A stretch of DNA of 11,930 nt from JBCBSS01 sp039819065 (GTDB lineage: Bacteria; Bacteroidota; Bacteroidia; Cytophagales; Cyclobacteriaceae): assembly GCA_039819065.1 (NCBI GenBank), contig JBCBSS010000193.1, forward strand, positions 1 through 11,930, written 5' to 3'. The notes under the pieces are model-generated. The model was not told the DNA's origin. It did not search any database and saw only the letters and a program-made list of their open reading frames with translations. A program made the position numbers and the translations under genes. This document shows positions 1 to 6,672 of the stretch, in pieces. Every line of letters begins with the position of its first letter. Position 1 is the first letter of the stretch.

Positions 1-70
1 GGCAAACCCGGTCTCCGGGGCACTACCTAAAAATCTAACTTCTCCCATCTAATATCTAACGTCTAACCTT

Positions 71-240
71 GTCACCCCTCTAGTACATACTCACTTCAAC
101 AATCACTTATATTTAAACAATACAGACATGGAGTTTAAGTCACCCCTTCAGTAGACACTCACTTCAACCAATGGTGGCGCGCGCCTAGAAAAAAACAGAT
201 AGTTTCAGTCACTTATTCAGTAGACACTTAGCTTATAGAA
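71..240. repeat. Three imperfect direct repeats, probably decayed CRISPR units
   Basis: Three related segments start with GTCAC at 71, 139 and 208 and share the pattern GTCACCCCTTCAGTAGACAC followed by TCACTTCAAC. Copies 1 (71-103) and 2 (139-172) match at about 30 of 34 positions; copy 3 (208-240) is more diverged. The step is 68, 69, then 68 bp to the equivalent GTCAC at 276 inside the first intact CRISPR repeat, where the 66-bp period begins. The core also resembles the intact repeat: both have GTCACC, then TTCA, then TAGA, with small indels. The spacing and similarity are seen directly. That they are old, leader-distal CRISPR repeats is inference. They could instead be an unrelated tandem repeat or part of a leader. 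Confidence 0.55.
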
Positions 241-269
241 GGGACTGTAAATTGCAATTCAACGGTAAT

Positions 270-569
270 GTTGTGGTCACCTTTCAAATAGAAGCATGTC
301 ACAGTGAAAGCAACATATTACAGCCTCAAATGCATGTTGTGGTCACCTTTCAAATAGAAGCATGTCACAGTGTTTGGGCTGGGGCTTAATTACCTATTTA
401 TGTTGTGGTCACCTTTCAAATAGAAGCATGTCACAGTGGTGTGGTATTACCTGCCAACGATCCCTTCGTTGTGGTCACCTTTCAAATAGAAGCATGTCAC
501 AGTGGTAGGTGAAGAATTAGCACAGTTAATGGCGTTGTGGTCACCTTTCAAATAGAAGCATGTCACAGT
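270..569. CRISPR. CRISPR array, 5 repeats and 4 spacers
   Basis: Five identical 36-bp repeats lie at 270-305, 336-371, 402-437, 468-503 and 534-569. Each begins GTTGTGGTCACC and ends CATGTCACAGT. The four spacers (306-335, 372-401, 438-467, 504-533) are all exactly 30 bp and unrelated to each other. The repeat ends are partly complementary (TTGTG with CACAG), so the repeat can fold into an imperfect hairpin with a 6-nt loop; the plus-strand RNA pairs better because its mismatches become G-U wobbles. Every spacer starts with G on the plus strand, so the true repeat may be 37 bp. The array lies beyond the end of cas6 and is probably served by that enzyme. Transcription direction is unresolved: decayed copies at the low-coordinate end favour minus, repeat folding favours plus. 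Confidence 0.97.
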
Positions 570-670
570 AGACCCCCAATCATTTCACTGATTTACAGAT
601 AGTTATAAAGCAAGCCCATATTTGAACTATAGACAAAACAAACTTTGAGGGACTTTACGGTCATGGCAGG

Positions 671-716
671 CGATAGATTCCCCGAATTCGTTCCTTCGTC
701 ACTCATCGCGGAATGA
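671..716. repeat. REP-like intergenic repeat, copy 1
   Basis: This segment shares GATT, CGTTCCT, TCATCGC and AATGAC in the same order with the segment at 796-835. It belongs to the short intergenic palindromic family (GCAATGAC / GTCATTGC with CGTTCC) commonly scattered in Bacteroidota genomes. The resemblance between the two copies is visible; membership in a genome-wide family is recalled knowledge and was not checked here. Confidence 0.5.
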
Positions 717-795
717 CGCTGAGCTGCTGACGTTTAACTTTGCATATCTAACATCTACTTACCCAAGGTATATCCCACTATTCGCAATCAAAAAC

Positions 796-835
796 GAGAT
801 TGCTTCTTCGGTCGTTCCTCCTTCATCGCAATGAC
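796..835. repeat. REP-like intergenic repeat, copy 2
   Basis: This is the second and cleaner copy of the repeat at 671-716, running from GAGATTGCTTC to CATCGCAATGAC. It has imperfect inverted ends (ATTGC at the left, GCAAT at the right). It sits about 90 bp past the end of cas6 in the direction of transcription, so it could act as a transcript-end structure, though nothing in the sequence proves that. Confidence 0.5.
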
Positions 836-921
836 ACCACCGACATTAGAAGTCTTACCTCTTTTGTCTTATGTCTTAAGTCTAAAAAAACAACACGTCA
901 AAGAACTTTCGCCTTGGATGA

Positions 922-1686
922 TCAGGCGGGTTGTTGCTTTGATATGCGTTGTACCTTGCCGAAGCCGATGCTGACATTCTGGCCCAGTCCGATCTCGTCG
1001 GGTAGGTTGAGGTTGGTGCCAAAAGTGATGTCGAAGGCTAGTTTTTTGATGCCAAAGCTGTCTTGGTAGGTCTGCAGGTCGATGGTGCTCATGTAGAGTT
1101 CCAGGCCGTCCTTAGGGATGTCAATTTCCAAGCCCTGCCCGAGGTGGAAAAGGTGTCCCCAGATCACTTTCTCCATCAGCTTTACTTTGTCCGTCAACCG
1201 GGGGCTTTGCCGCCACAGGTCGTAGTTTTTCTTGTTAAAGGGCAGCCATTTGTTGATGCGGTAGAATTTCACTTCTTCCAGGAGTCCGGGCTTCCATTGG
1301 CTATGATGGTGATACTTCACATCCAGGCTCACTTCTTGACCATCCACAGTAAGGTGTTCCCCTGCCATGGAAAGCCACAATTGTATGGCTTGTGCGCCCT
1401 TGCCAATGCCCAGGATGCCGGCCTTGCGGTGCCTCACTTTATACTGCACCAGCGGGTAATCATAGAATCGGTCGGCACCGGGAGGCAGGGGGTCTTCGCC
1501 GCCCTCCAGAACAGCTACCTGTTCTTTGTGATTATGGAATATCTCTGTATTGACTCCGGCGGCTTCAAATACTGGCTTGTGTTGCATCACATTTTCTATC
1601 ACTGCACCGCGAAACTTCCTCAGCAGTTTAGGATAGATGGGTAAGTCAAAGGTGATGTTGGTGAGGGGGATGGATTTCATTGTCAT
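922..1686 (-). CDS. cas6: CRISPR repeat endoribonuclease Cas6
   Basis: This 254-residue protein cuts precursor CRISPR RNA within the repeats to give mature guides. Two features support the call. A conserved block at residues 75-98 (YDYPLVQYK, then GILGIGKGA) is typical of Cas6 proteins in this phylum. The glycine-rich C-terminal signature GLGQNVSIGFGKV (residues 233-245) is the RNA-binding G-loop of Cas6. The catalytic residue cannot be assigned from sequence; the histidines near residues 126-128 (HHH) are only candidates. The start codon overlaps the cmr6 stop in an ATGA arrangement (1683-1686), indicating translational coupling, although a second Met two codons later is also possible. It is the last gene of the operon and the nearest to the array. 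No cas1 or cas2 follows. Confidence 0.9.
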   Translation of the reverse strand: MTMKSIPLTNITFDLPIYPKLLRKFRGAVIENVMQHKPVFEAAGVNTEIFHNHKEQVAVLEGGEDPLPPGADRFYDYPLVQYKVRHRKAGILGIGKGAQAIQLWLSMAGEHLTVDGQEVSLDVKYHHHSQWKPGLLEEVKFYRINKWLPFNKKNYDLWRQSPRLTDKVKLMEKVIWGHLFHLGQGLEIDIPKDGLELYMSTIDLQTYQDSFGIKKLAFDITFGTNLNLPDEIGLGQNVSIGFGKVQRISKQQPA

Positions 1687-2840
1687 TTATTCTTGAGTTT
1701 TACACTACAATTCAGATCAGTTCCGGGTTGATAGTCCCGGTTAATGTTTATGGTTACTTCATCGCCTTCATCCAATTCCTCAATGGATGCTACCCGAGTC
1801 TTGTCCGTCTTTCTAATGGTCTTATAATTTTTGCGAATGATGCATTGTTTCTTTCCTGGCTTGAAACCAACTAAAACGTATTCGTCGTTGATCTCGAGTA
1901 TCTCTCCGTTAAACTGTTTTCCTGATTTCAATGCTTTCCAAGCCTCTTGGGGTATCGTCGCTTCGAATTGCCTTTTCGGCTTCCTTACTACCAGGGTTTC
2001 TGGTTCAGAAGTATCCGGCGATGCTATAATAGTATCTTTAATGGTCAGATCGGATGTGAACTGCCCATAGCCAACGTTGGTTTTAGCCCCAATGCCAAAG
2101 GCCAGAATGATCTCCTTGAATAATTGCAATTTGTGGGTGGCCGTTAGTTCCGGTATCACCTTGCTATCCTTGAGGGCAAAGTGGAACTTAAAGATCACCT
2201 CTGGCCGCACTTTTAGAAACATCAGTGGGATGGGATTATCCAGAGGCTGTTTATGGGGCGTTACATAGTCACTGGCCATAATCGGCCTGTTCCCAGCGCC
2301 ATAATTTAGACCTGAAATACAAGCATCATAACACGTATCTCTTTGGTACATGCTCATTTTATCCGGTTTTTCACCGGTATGGTCTATCCCGGCAAAAATC
2401 TCCTCTTCCAGTTGTTGGACAGCCAACTCACTGACCGTCACACCAGCTATGGTTTTGATCAGATCCTGGATAAACGCAATGCGCGGTTTCCTAAAGCTTT
2501 CTCCCAGATCTTTGGTATGAAAGGGAAAAGCACTCCTCAACAAACCTTTTACAGAAGAGCCGGGCACCTGGGGCAAACCGGTAGTGTAGTCAAAGAAGAA
2601 TCCGATCTTGAACTCTCCGTCACCACCGGTTTCATGCTGGTAGCCACTACCCAATATCAGGCCGGGGTAGGTAGTCTTCAACTCAAAAGTATGTGCCACC
2701 TCCAGGGTAGCTCTCTGCTCCGTGGGCAAGCCTTGCCGGGCAATACGCTCGCTTTTCACAGAATAATCAAGGCCATCCCGCTGCTCAAGCCCCTGAAAGT
2801 AATCCCGGTAGAATAGCCAACCAATATTTGCTGTTCCCAT
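1683..2840 (-). CDS. cmr6: Type III-B RAMP protein Cmr6 with extra C-terminal domain
   Basis: Cmr6 is the RAMP subunit at the end of the Cmr backbone opposite Cas10, next to Cmr1. The core shows the family hallmarks: LILGSGYQHE (61-70), the glycine-rich helix motif PGSSVKGLLRSAF (93-105), DYVTPHKQPL with PIPLMFLKV (191-211), and the terminal motif GIGAKTNVGYGQF (249-261), where a normal Cmr6 ends or nearly ends. At 385 residues it is longer than most. A linker (about 262-295) is followed by a beta-rich tail (about 296-385: GKQFNGEILEINDEYVLVGF, then GKKQCIIR, then LDEGDEVTINI) that reads like an S1/OB-fold RNA-binding module. The core assignment is firm; the tail's fold is inferred from pattern only. 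Its start lies 1 bp after the cmr5 stop. Confidence 0.92.
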   Translation of the reverse strand: MGTANIGWLFYRDYFQGLEQRDGLDYSVKSERIARQGLPTEQRATLEVAHTFELKTTYPGLILGSGYQHETGGDGEFKIGFFFDYTTGLPQVPGSSVKGLLRSAFPFHTKDLGESFRKPRIAFIQDLIKTIAGVTVSELAVQQLEEEIFAGIDHTGEKPDKMSMYQRDTCYDACISGLNYGAGNRPIMASDYVTPHKQPLDNPIPLMFLKVRPEVIFKFHFALKDSKVIPELTATHKLQLFKEIILAFGIGAKTNVGYGQFTSDLTIKDTIIASPDTSEPETLVVRKPKRQFEATIPQEAWKALKSGKQFNGEILEINDEYVLVGFKPGKKQCIIRKNYKTIRKTDKTRVASIEELDEGDEVTININRDYQPGTDLNCSVKLKNK

Positions 2841-2841
2841 G

Positions 2842-3243
2842 TTAGTTTGTGTTATCTCTTACTGTCGATTCTTCTACCAATTTAAAGGTGCGGATCACCA
2901 GTTTAATAGCAGCCGCCGCATCCATGATGTTGAGCTTTAGCATACGCTTGTCAACCAACCTGGTTTTATAGTAATCCAGCAAACGGTTCTCGTTTATGGT
3001 GCGCTTTTCCATGGATTTGATCACTTCAAAAATGGCATCCATTAGTGCCTTTCTATCTCGCTCCGACCGGCTTTCTGCCCGATGGTTGAACACCAAAGCG
3101 GCCATCATACCCGATTGCACTACTGAAGCGCCAAAAGAGGCAATGTACCCATTGTACTGGCGGCTCACCTGCCCGTTGGTGGCGAGCTTATCTTCCACCG
3201 CCCGAAAGGCCATGGGAATGAGGTTTTCAATTTTCTGCTTCAT
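2842..3243 (-). CDS. cmr5: Type III-B small subunit Cmr5
   Basis: At 133 residues this is the usual length for Cmr5, the small all-helical subunit that stacks along the Cmr4 filament and contacts the crRNA-target duplex. The visible pattern fits: an N-terminal helix with IPMAFRAVED, a central SRQYNGYIASFGASVVQSG segment (about residues 27-45) with the Tyr-x-x-x-Phe/Ser-Gly spacing of the family, then amphipathic helices to the end. It lies between cmr4 (2-bp gap) and cmr6 (1-bp gap), the standard position in Cmr operons. No signal peptide or membrane segment is present. Confidence 0.9.
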   Translation of the reverse strand: MKQKIENLIPMAFRAVEDKLATNGQVSRQYNGYIASFGASVVQSGMMAALVFNHRAESRSERDRKALMDAIFEVIKSMEKRTINENRLLDYYKTRLVDKRMLKLNIMDAAAAIKLVIRTFKLVEESTVRDNTN

Positions 3244-3245
3244 GG

Positions 3246-4037
3246 CTAGGCGGGTGTTAGAAGTGCAGATTCATTGGTCAACTTGCACAATCCATATCCT
3301 ATAGAGGCATTAGCCCCTATCTGCACATTGTTGGACAATGCCTGATTAAAGGCCTCCTCACAGTTTTCTGATTGCACGATGAACACACCAAAGCGTGTAT
3401 CATACGGCACCGCCTCTTCATACCAGAGGTTCTTGCTTTCCCCATTCTCCAGGTAGTTTCGGGCAATCACGGGGAGTTCTAAATTCCTGAAATCCGTGTT
3501 GTGCACCAATACAAGGTTTTTACCAAACACTTTCGATATCCAGTCTAATGATGCTTCGGTGGGCCTATACTCCGCCTGCCAGTCCAACTCCTCGATGATG
3601 GCTTCCCGATACGCTTCATTGAATACGAGGGGTGTATCTCTTTCTACCTCAAGTTGCGCCAACTCTTGCAATCCCGCTGGAACATCCAACCCCATATTGG
3701 CAAACTTATGGGCCAATCCACTCAACACTTCCGGAGAGGTGGCATGAAAGTATGGCAGCTTGTCACTGCGCAGGGGTCTTGACAACAGGTCGGCAGAGAG
3801 AAATTGCCATTCTCCGGCATGATCGCTATCACCAAACACAGTAGAGATGATCGATGGATCTGTATAGCCAAAAAACTCTTTTAAGGCACCCTTCAAGCTG
3901 GATGAATGGATGGTAGGCAAGTTCGTATTGACATCTCGTTGTACCAGGTTGTCTACCACACCGTAGTTGTTGTCACCACTACCCACGTGCAGGTTGGTCA
4001 GGCTACGAATGCTGTAGAAATTAATTGTCTTTATCAT
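3246..4037 (-). CDS. cmr4: Type III-B backbone RAMP and target RNase Cmr4
   Basis: Cmr4 forms the repeated backbone of the complex and cuts bound target RNA at 6-nt intervals. The 263-residue protein has the expected landmarks: LTNLHVGSGDN at residues 13-23, GVVDNLVQRD at 26-35 and the RAMP helix motif IHSSSLKGALKEFF from about 43. It also has VFGDSDHAGEW and a late GANASIGYG glycine loop. Asp29, in the VDNLVQRD loop, matches the position of the catalytic aspartate known in archaeal and bacterial Cmr4, so target cleavage should be intact. Its start is 3 bp past the cmr3 stop and its stop is 2 bp before cmr5, consistent with one polycistronic message. Confidence 0.95.
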   Translation of the reverse strand: MIKTINFYSIRSLTNLHVGSGDNNYGVVDNLVQRDVNTNLPTIHSSSLKGALKEFFGYTDPSIISTVFGDSDHAGEWQFLSADLLSRPLRSDKLPYFHATSPEVLSGLAHKFANMGLDVPAGLQELAQLEVERDTPLVFNEAYREAIIEELDWQAEYRPTEASLDWISKVFGKNLVLVHNTDFRNLELPVIARNYLENGESKNLWYEEAVPYDTRFGVFIVQSENCEEAFNQALSNNVQIGANASIGYGLCKLTNESALLTPA

Positions 4038-4040
4038 GGG

Positions 4041-5063
4041 TCAAAGGTTTGATTTGAAATACTGATTAAAGCCTATGTTGCTGAAGTTCTCATTCTGATT
4101 CAGCACCAATTCTAGGGCAGCCATCTGGCCGTCTTTTGGCACTAGAATGCCGCCTCTTTTTAAGAGGTTGTGTTTATTACTGCGGTATTCATCTTTGCTA
4201 TATTTCGCACCGTCATACGCCATTTTACCACTCCTAAATTCAACCGTATCAGAAAGCGAAAAACGGCAATGATCATAGATGGATGAGTCTACCAACGCAT
4301 CGCTCAACAAGGTGAGCTTTTCATCACCATCCGATGGTGTTAAAAAGGAAGGCAGGTTATTGCTTTCAATGGATTTGATCTTAACGAAGAATTGCTTTCG
4401 TTCTGCACCAAAGCTCACTTTGGTATCTTCCGATAACCGAAAATCTCCTTCTAATAGTCCATAGCATACGAAATCCCACCCTTCTGATAACTGGCAAAGG
4501 CGCTGCTTGAAAAAGCCTTCTTTCTCAGATTGTTTTAGAATACCGATCTGTTCTCGAGTAGAAAACACCTTGTCATAGTTCACGCACGTTCCGTTCTCAG
4601 CAACCAGGCAATCCGGATAATAGGTCTTAACATCAAAACCAGCCAACTGGATAAGGTCATCAATTTGACCATTGGCACCTAGCACCTCACCACCTGTATC
4701 TGTCTCCAATCTCAATTGATCCAAAGGGTGGGCAAAGCGATATACCTCATCTTCCTTCTTTAGAAAGAGTGGAGAAAGGGATTTGATCACCCCGAAGTCT
4801 TGTACCACGTCTTGCGTAACGTCAAAGGAACGCGCGCCAATAACGGATGCAGCTTCCGCCTTGTGATCTTTCAAAGGCAGCAACTGGTTATCTTCCAATA
4901 GCAGGTACCTTAAGAGCCCTAGCAAAGCGGTTTGTTGAGGGTAAAAGTTGGACACAGCAAAATAATTTCTTTGTTTGTCCCCGGCCTCTCCAAACGTCCG
5001 TTCGCCACCAAAGAAGTAATTCTCTACCGGCCTCAGCCTGATTTCATAATTGTAATTACTCAT
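4041..5063 (-). CDS. cmr3: Type III-B RAMP protein Cmr3
   Basis: Cmr3 sits at the head of the complex beside Cas10 and helps bind the 5' handle of the guide RNA. The 340-residue protein opens with IRLRPVENYFFGGERTFGE (8-26), the LRPxDxxFFxxxRPF-like signature of Cmr3. It continues with SNFYPQQTALLGLLRYLLL (38-56), matching the family's FPPxxxxxGALR stretch. Later parts are poorly conserved, as usual. The start codon lies within the end of the cas10 gene (8-bp overlap, 5056-5063), pointing to coupled translation of two subunits that bind each other. An Asn/Phe-rich C-terminus (NQNENFSNIGFNQYF) ends the protein. Confidence 0.9.
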   Translation of the reverse strand: MSNYNYEIRLRPVENYFFGGERTFGEAGDKQRNYFAVSNFYPQQTALLGLLRYLLLEDNQLLPLKDHKAEAASVIGARSFDVTQDVVQDFGVIKSLSPLFLKKEDEVYRFAHPLDQLRLETDTGGEVLGANGQIDDLIQLAGFDVKTYYPDCLVAENGTCVNYDKVFSTREQIGILKQSEKEGFFKQRLCQLSEGWDFVCYGLLEGDFRLSEDTKVSFGAERKQFFVKIKSIESNNLPSFLTPSDGDEKLTLLSDALVDSSIYDHCRFSLSDTVEFRSGKMAYDGAKYSKDEYRSNKHNLLKRGGILVPKDGQMAALELVLNQNENFSNIGFNQYFKSNL

Positions 5064-6666
5064 TGTCGTCTCGGTTTAAAAATTTCACCAACCGCAATCC
5101 TCCGTAAAGGGCGAAGGATCTTTGATCTATCTCTGTAGCCGCTATGGGCGCAGGGTAAGCACTATAGATCCTGGGCACGAAGTCTTTAAGGCTTTTCAGA
5201 AACAAGCTGAAAGGCGGATCCTTATGGACGTTCTCATTGAACTGGTTATCCACAAAGTGATTGACCTTGAGCAAGTCAGCCCCCATCTGACCAAGCAGCG
5301 CCTGGTGTTGCCTCATCTGTTGAATGACAGAATTCAGGAAAATACCATCATCGATATGTTCCTTGAGCATGGCCTTGAAATGATAGTAAGGTGAATCCTG
5401 CCCGTTTGACTTACTAAAGACCGCATTGAACTTCTGACCACTGTGCTTCTCTACCTCAATGGCAATAGCATTCTTTCCTTCACCATTTTGTGTTTTAAAT
5501 CCCTTGGCGGTACTGAACAACAGCTCACTGGATTTTTCCAATGTTTCAGTAAGCGGATGTTTGTAATAATGCACAGCTACCCCGGCTGATAAAGTGGGGA
5601 TTGATTTTCCTTGTTGCTTGAATGCGTCGAATGCTACAAGGAAAGCATCATCTATCTGATCCAGTAGGGTGAATACATTCTGATCCCCATTTCGCACCGG
5701 GGCAAAGAAGAGGGCGTCATCCCCTCCTAAATACACCGGTTGTCCACCAAAGTCCTGTATGAGCCTGTTGGCCTTTAATGAAAACCGCGCCAAGGATTGG
5801 GTAAATGTCAGGTAAGCCTCATTGTCCAATGATTTGATAAAAGCACCAAAGTTGTCGCCATCGACATGGACAATCGCTACATACTTATGGTGGGTGCGAT
5901 AGGCTTTTTCATTTCCCGCCTTTAAAGCATCAATGAGATCCTCTTCATTGTCCTGATCGTTGAGCTTCATTTTGGCATAAAAAGCCTCTTTTCCTTCTTC
6001 AGTTATCAGTTCCTTGGCTGCTATCTCGATTACCGATTCAAACCGTTCTGCACTGAGGCCGGCATCTTCCTTCAAGAAGGAAAGTCGGCCCCCAGCCCTG
6101 AAACTGGAAGTGGTCATAAACTGGTAGATATAAGACTGGGTTTCTTTAGGTATGACCTTCGATTGCAGCTCCAGCACGTCCAATGAGGCAAACAGGCCCT
6201 TCACTACATCGCGGTATAGCACCTGATCATCAAAAGGCCGACTGGTGGCATACACTTGTACATAATTACTGAAGTAGATTTCTGCCTTCGCTCTGGAAAC
6301 CTCTGTCTTACCACTTTTTTCCAGGTGACGGATAATGTGATCAATTAATGTCCCTGTGACGGTCTCAATTATCTCCTTCACATCAACAAACGACATATCC
6401 TCTCCCATCTCTATCACACAGCGATCAGGGAAAAGTCCTGCCTCTAACTTGTCTTTTAATAAGTTGATGCTTTTCTCATCCAACTCAACTACCCCGGTGT
6501 ATGGTAAAATGACATTGGCTTTCTTATTGACCAGTGCTATGAGCAACTGCTTCATCAGGTAAGAAAACAGGTAGCTGCCAGACCAAAGCTCTCGTGTTTT
6601 ACGAGCCGCACTCAGCGTCTTATAGATAGGGCCTATGGTTATTCCACAATAGTTTTTCATGATCAT
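5056..6666 (-). CDS. cas10: Cas10/Cmr2 large subunit, HD-less with intact GGDD cyclase
   Basis: This is the signature subunit of type III complexes and makes cyclic oligoadenylate when target RNA is bound. It starts directly with ITIGPIYKTLSAARKTRELW (9-28), the block that follows the HD domain in full-length Cmr2, so the N-terminal HD DNase is absent. At 536 residues it is well short of HD-containing Cmr2 proteins, which exceed 800. The first palm domain's metal-binding acids are in HVDGDNF (Asp269, Asp271) and the active-site motif is VYLGGDDALFF with GGDD at 314-317, all intact. The zinc-binding CxxC pairs usual for Cmr2 are not seen; the expected area reads RAGGRLSFLKED. It should signal by cyclic oligoadenylate but not cut DNA. 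The start may be the Met at 6666 or the one two codons in. Confidence 0.95.
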   Translation of the reverse strand: MIMKNYCGITIGPIYKTLSAARKTRELWSGSYLFSYLMKQLLIALVNKKANVILPYTGVVELDEKSINLLKDKLEAGLFPDRCVIEMGEDMSFVDVKEIIETVTGTLIDHIIRHLEKSGKTEVSRAKAEIYFSNYVQVYATSRPFDDQVLYRDVVKGLFASLDVLELQSKVIPKETQSYIYQFMTTSSFRAGGRLSFLKEDAGLSAERFESVIEIAAKELITEEGKEAFYAKMKLNDQDNEEDLIDALKAGNEKAYRTHHKYVAIVHVDGDNFGAFIKSLDNEAYLTFTQSLARFSLKANRLIQDFGGQPVYLGGDDALFFAPVRNGDQNVFTLLDQIDDAFLVAFDAFKQQGKSIPTLSAGVAVHYYKHPLTETLEKSSELLFSTAKGFKTQNGEGKNAIAIEVEKHSGQKFNAVFSKSNGQDSPYYHFKAMLKEHIDDGIFLNSVIQQMRQHQALLGQMGADLLKVNHFVDNQFNENVHKDPPFSLFLKSLKDFVPRIYSAYPAPIAATEIDQRSFALYGGLRLVKFLNRDDNE

Positions 6667-6672
6667 TTGCGT

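Larger units (their letters stand above)
570..921. other. Non-coding stretch between array and cas6, possible leader
   Basis: No convincing gene is present in these 352 bp. The part next to the array (570-660) is AT-rich and would be the leader if the array is read on the minus strand, in the same direction as the cas operon. I could not find a clear Bacteroidota promoter (TTTG then TAnnTTTG). The middle and distal part carries two REP-like repeats. It also has short runs built from CTAAC/TCTTA words (about 742-763 and 850-886), similar to those at 29-69. A run of seven T on the minus strand (884-890) lies downstream of cas6, but no good stem precedes it, so I do not call a terminator. Confidence 0.6.

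Noticed and set aside
7..19. CCCGG-TCT-CCGGG mini hairpin at the window start
   Set aside because: It is too short and too near the edge to assign; it may be part of an upstream terminator outside the window.
176..185. GGCGCGCGCC palindrome amid AT-rich DNA
   Set aside because: It is only 10 bp with no partner structure; it could be a restriction-type or chance palindrome within a decayed repeat unit.
195..604. ACAGATAGTT occurs on both sides of the array (195-204 and 595-604), suggesting a target-site duplication
   Set aside because: A single shared 10-mer not placed at the array boundaries is weak evidence, and no transposase or inverted ends accompany it.
884..890. Run of seven T on the minus strand downstream of cas6 as a terminator
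   Set aside because: No stable GC-rich stem directly precedes it.
800..1069. 89-codon open frame running from the intergenic region into the cas6 3' end
   Set aside because: It starts within a REP-like repeat and overlaps cas6 in antisense; the composition is not protein-like.
1063..1644. 193-codon open frame on the plus strand opposite cas6
   Set aside because: It lies wholly antisense to a well-supported Cas6 gene and its translation has no recognisable domain; it is a shadow of the real gene.
2343..2816. 157-codon open frame on the plus strand opposite cmr6
   Set aside because: It is antisense to the conserved Cmr6 core with no coherent protein pattern.
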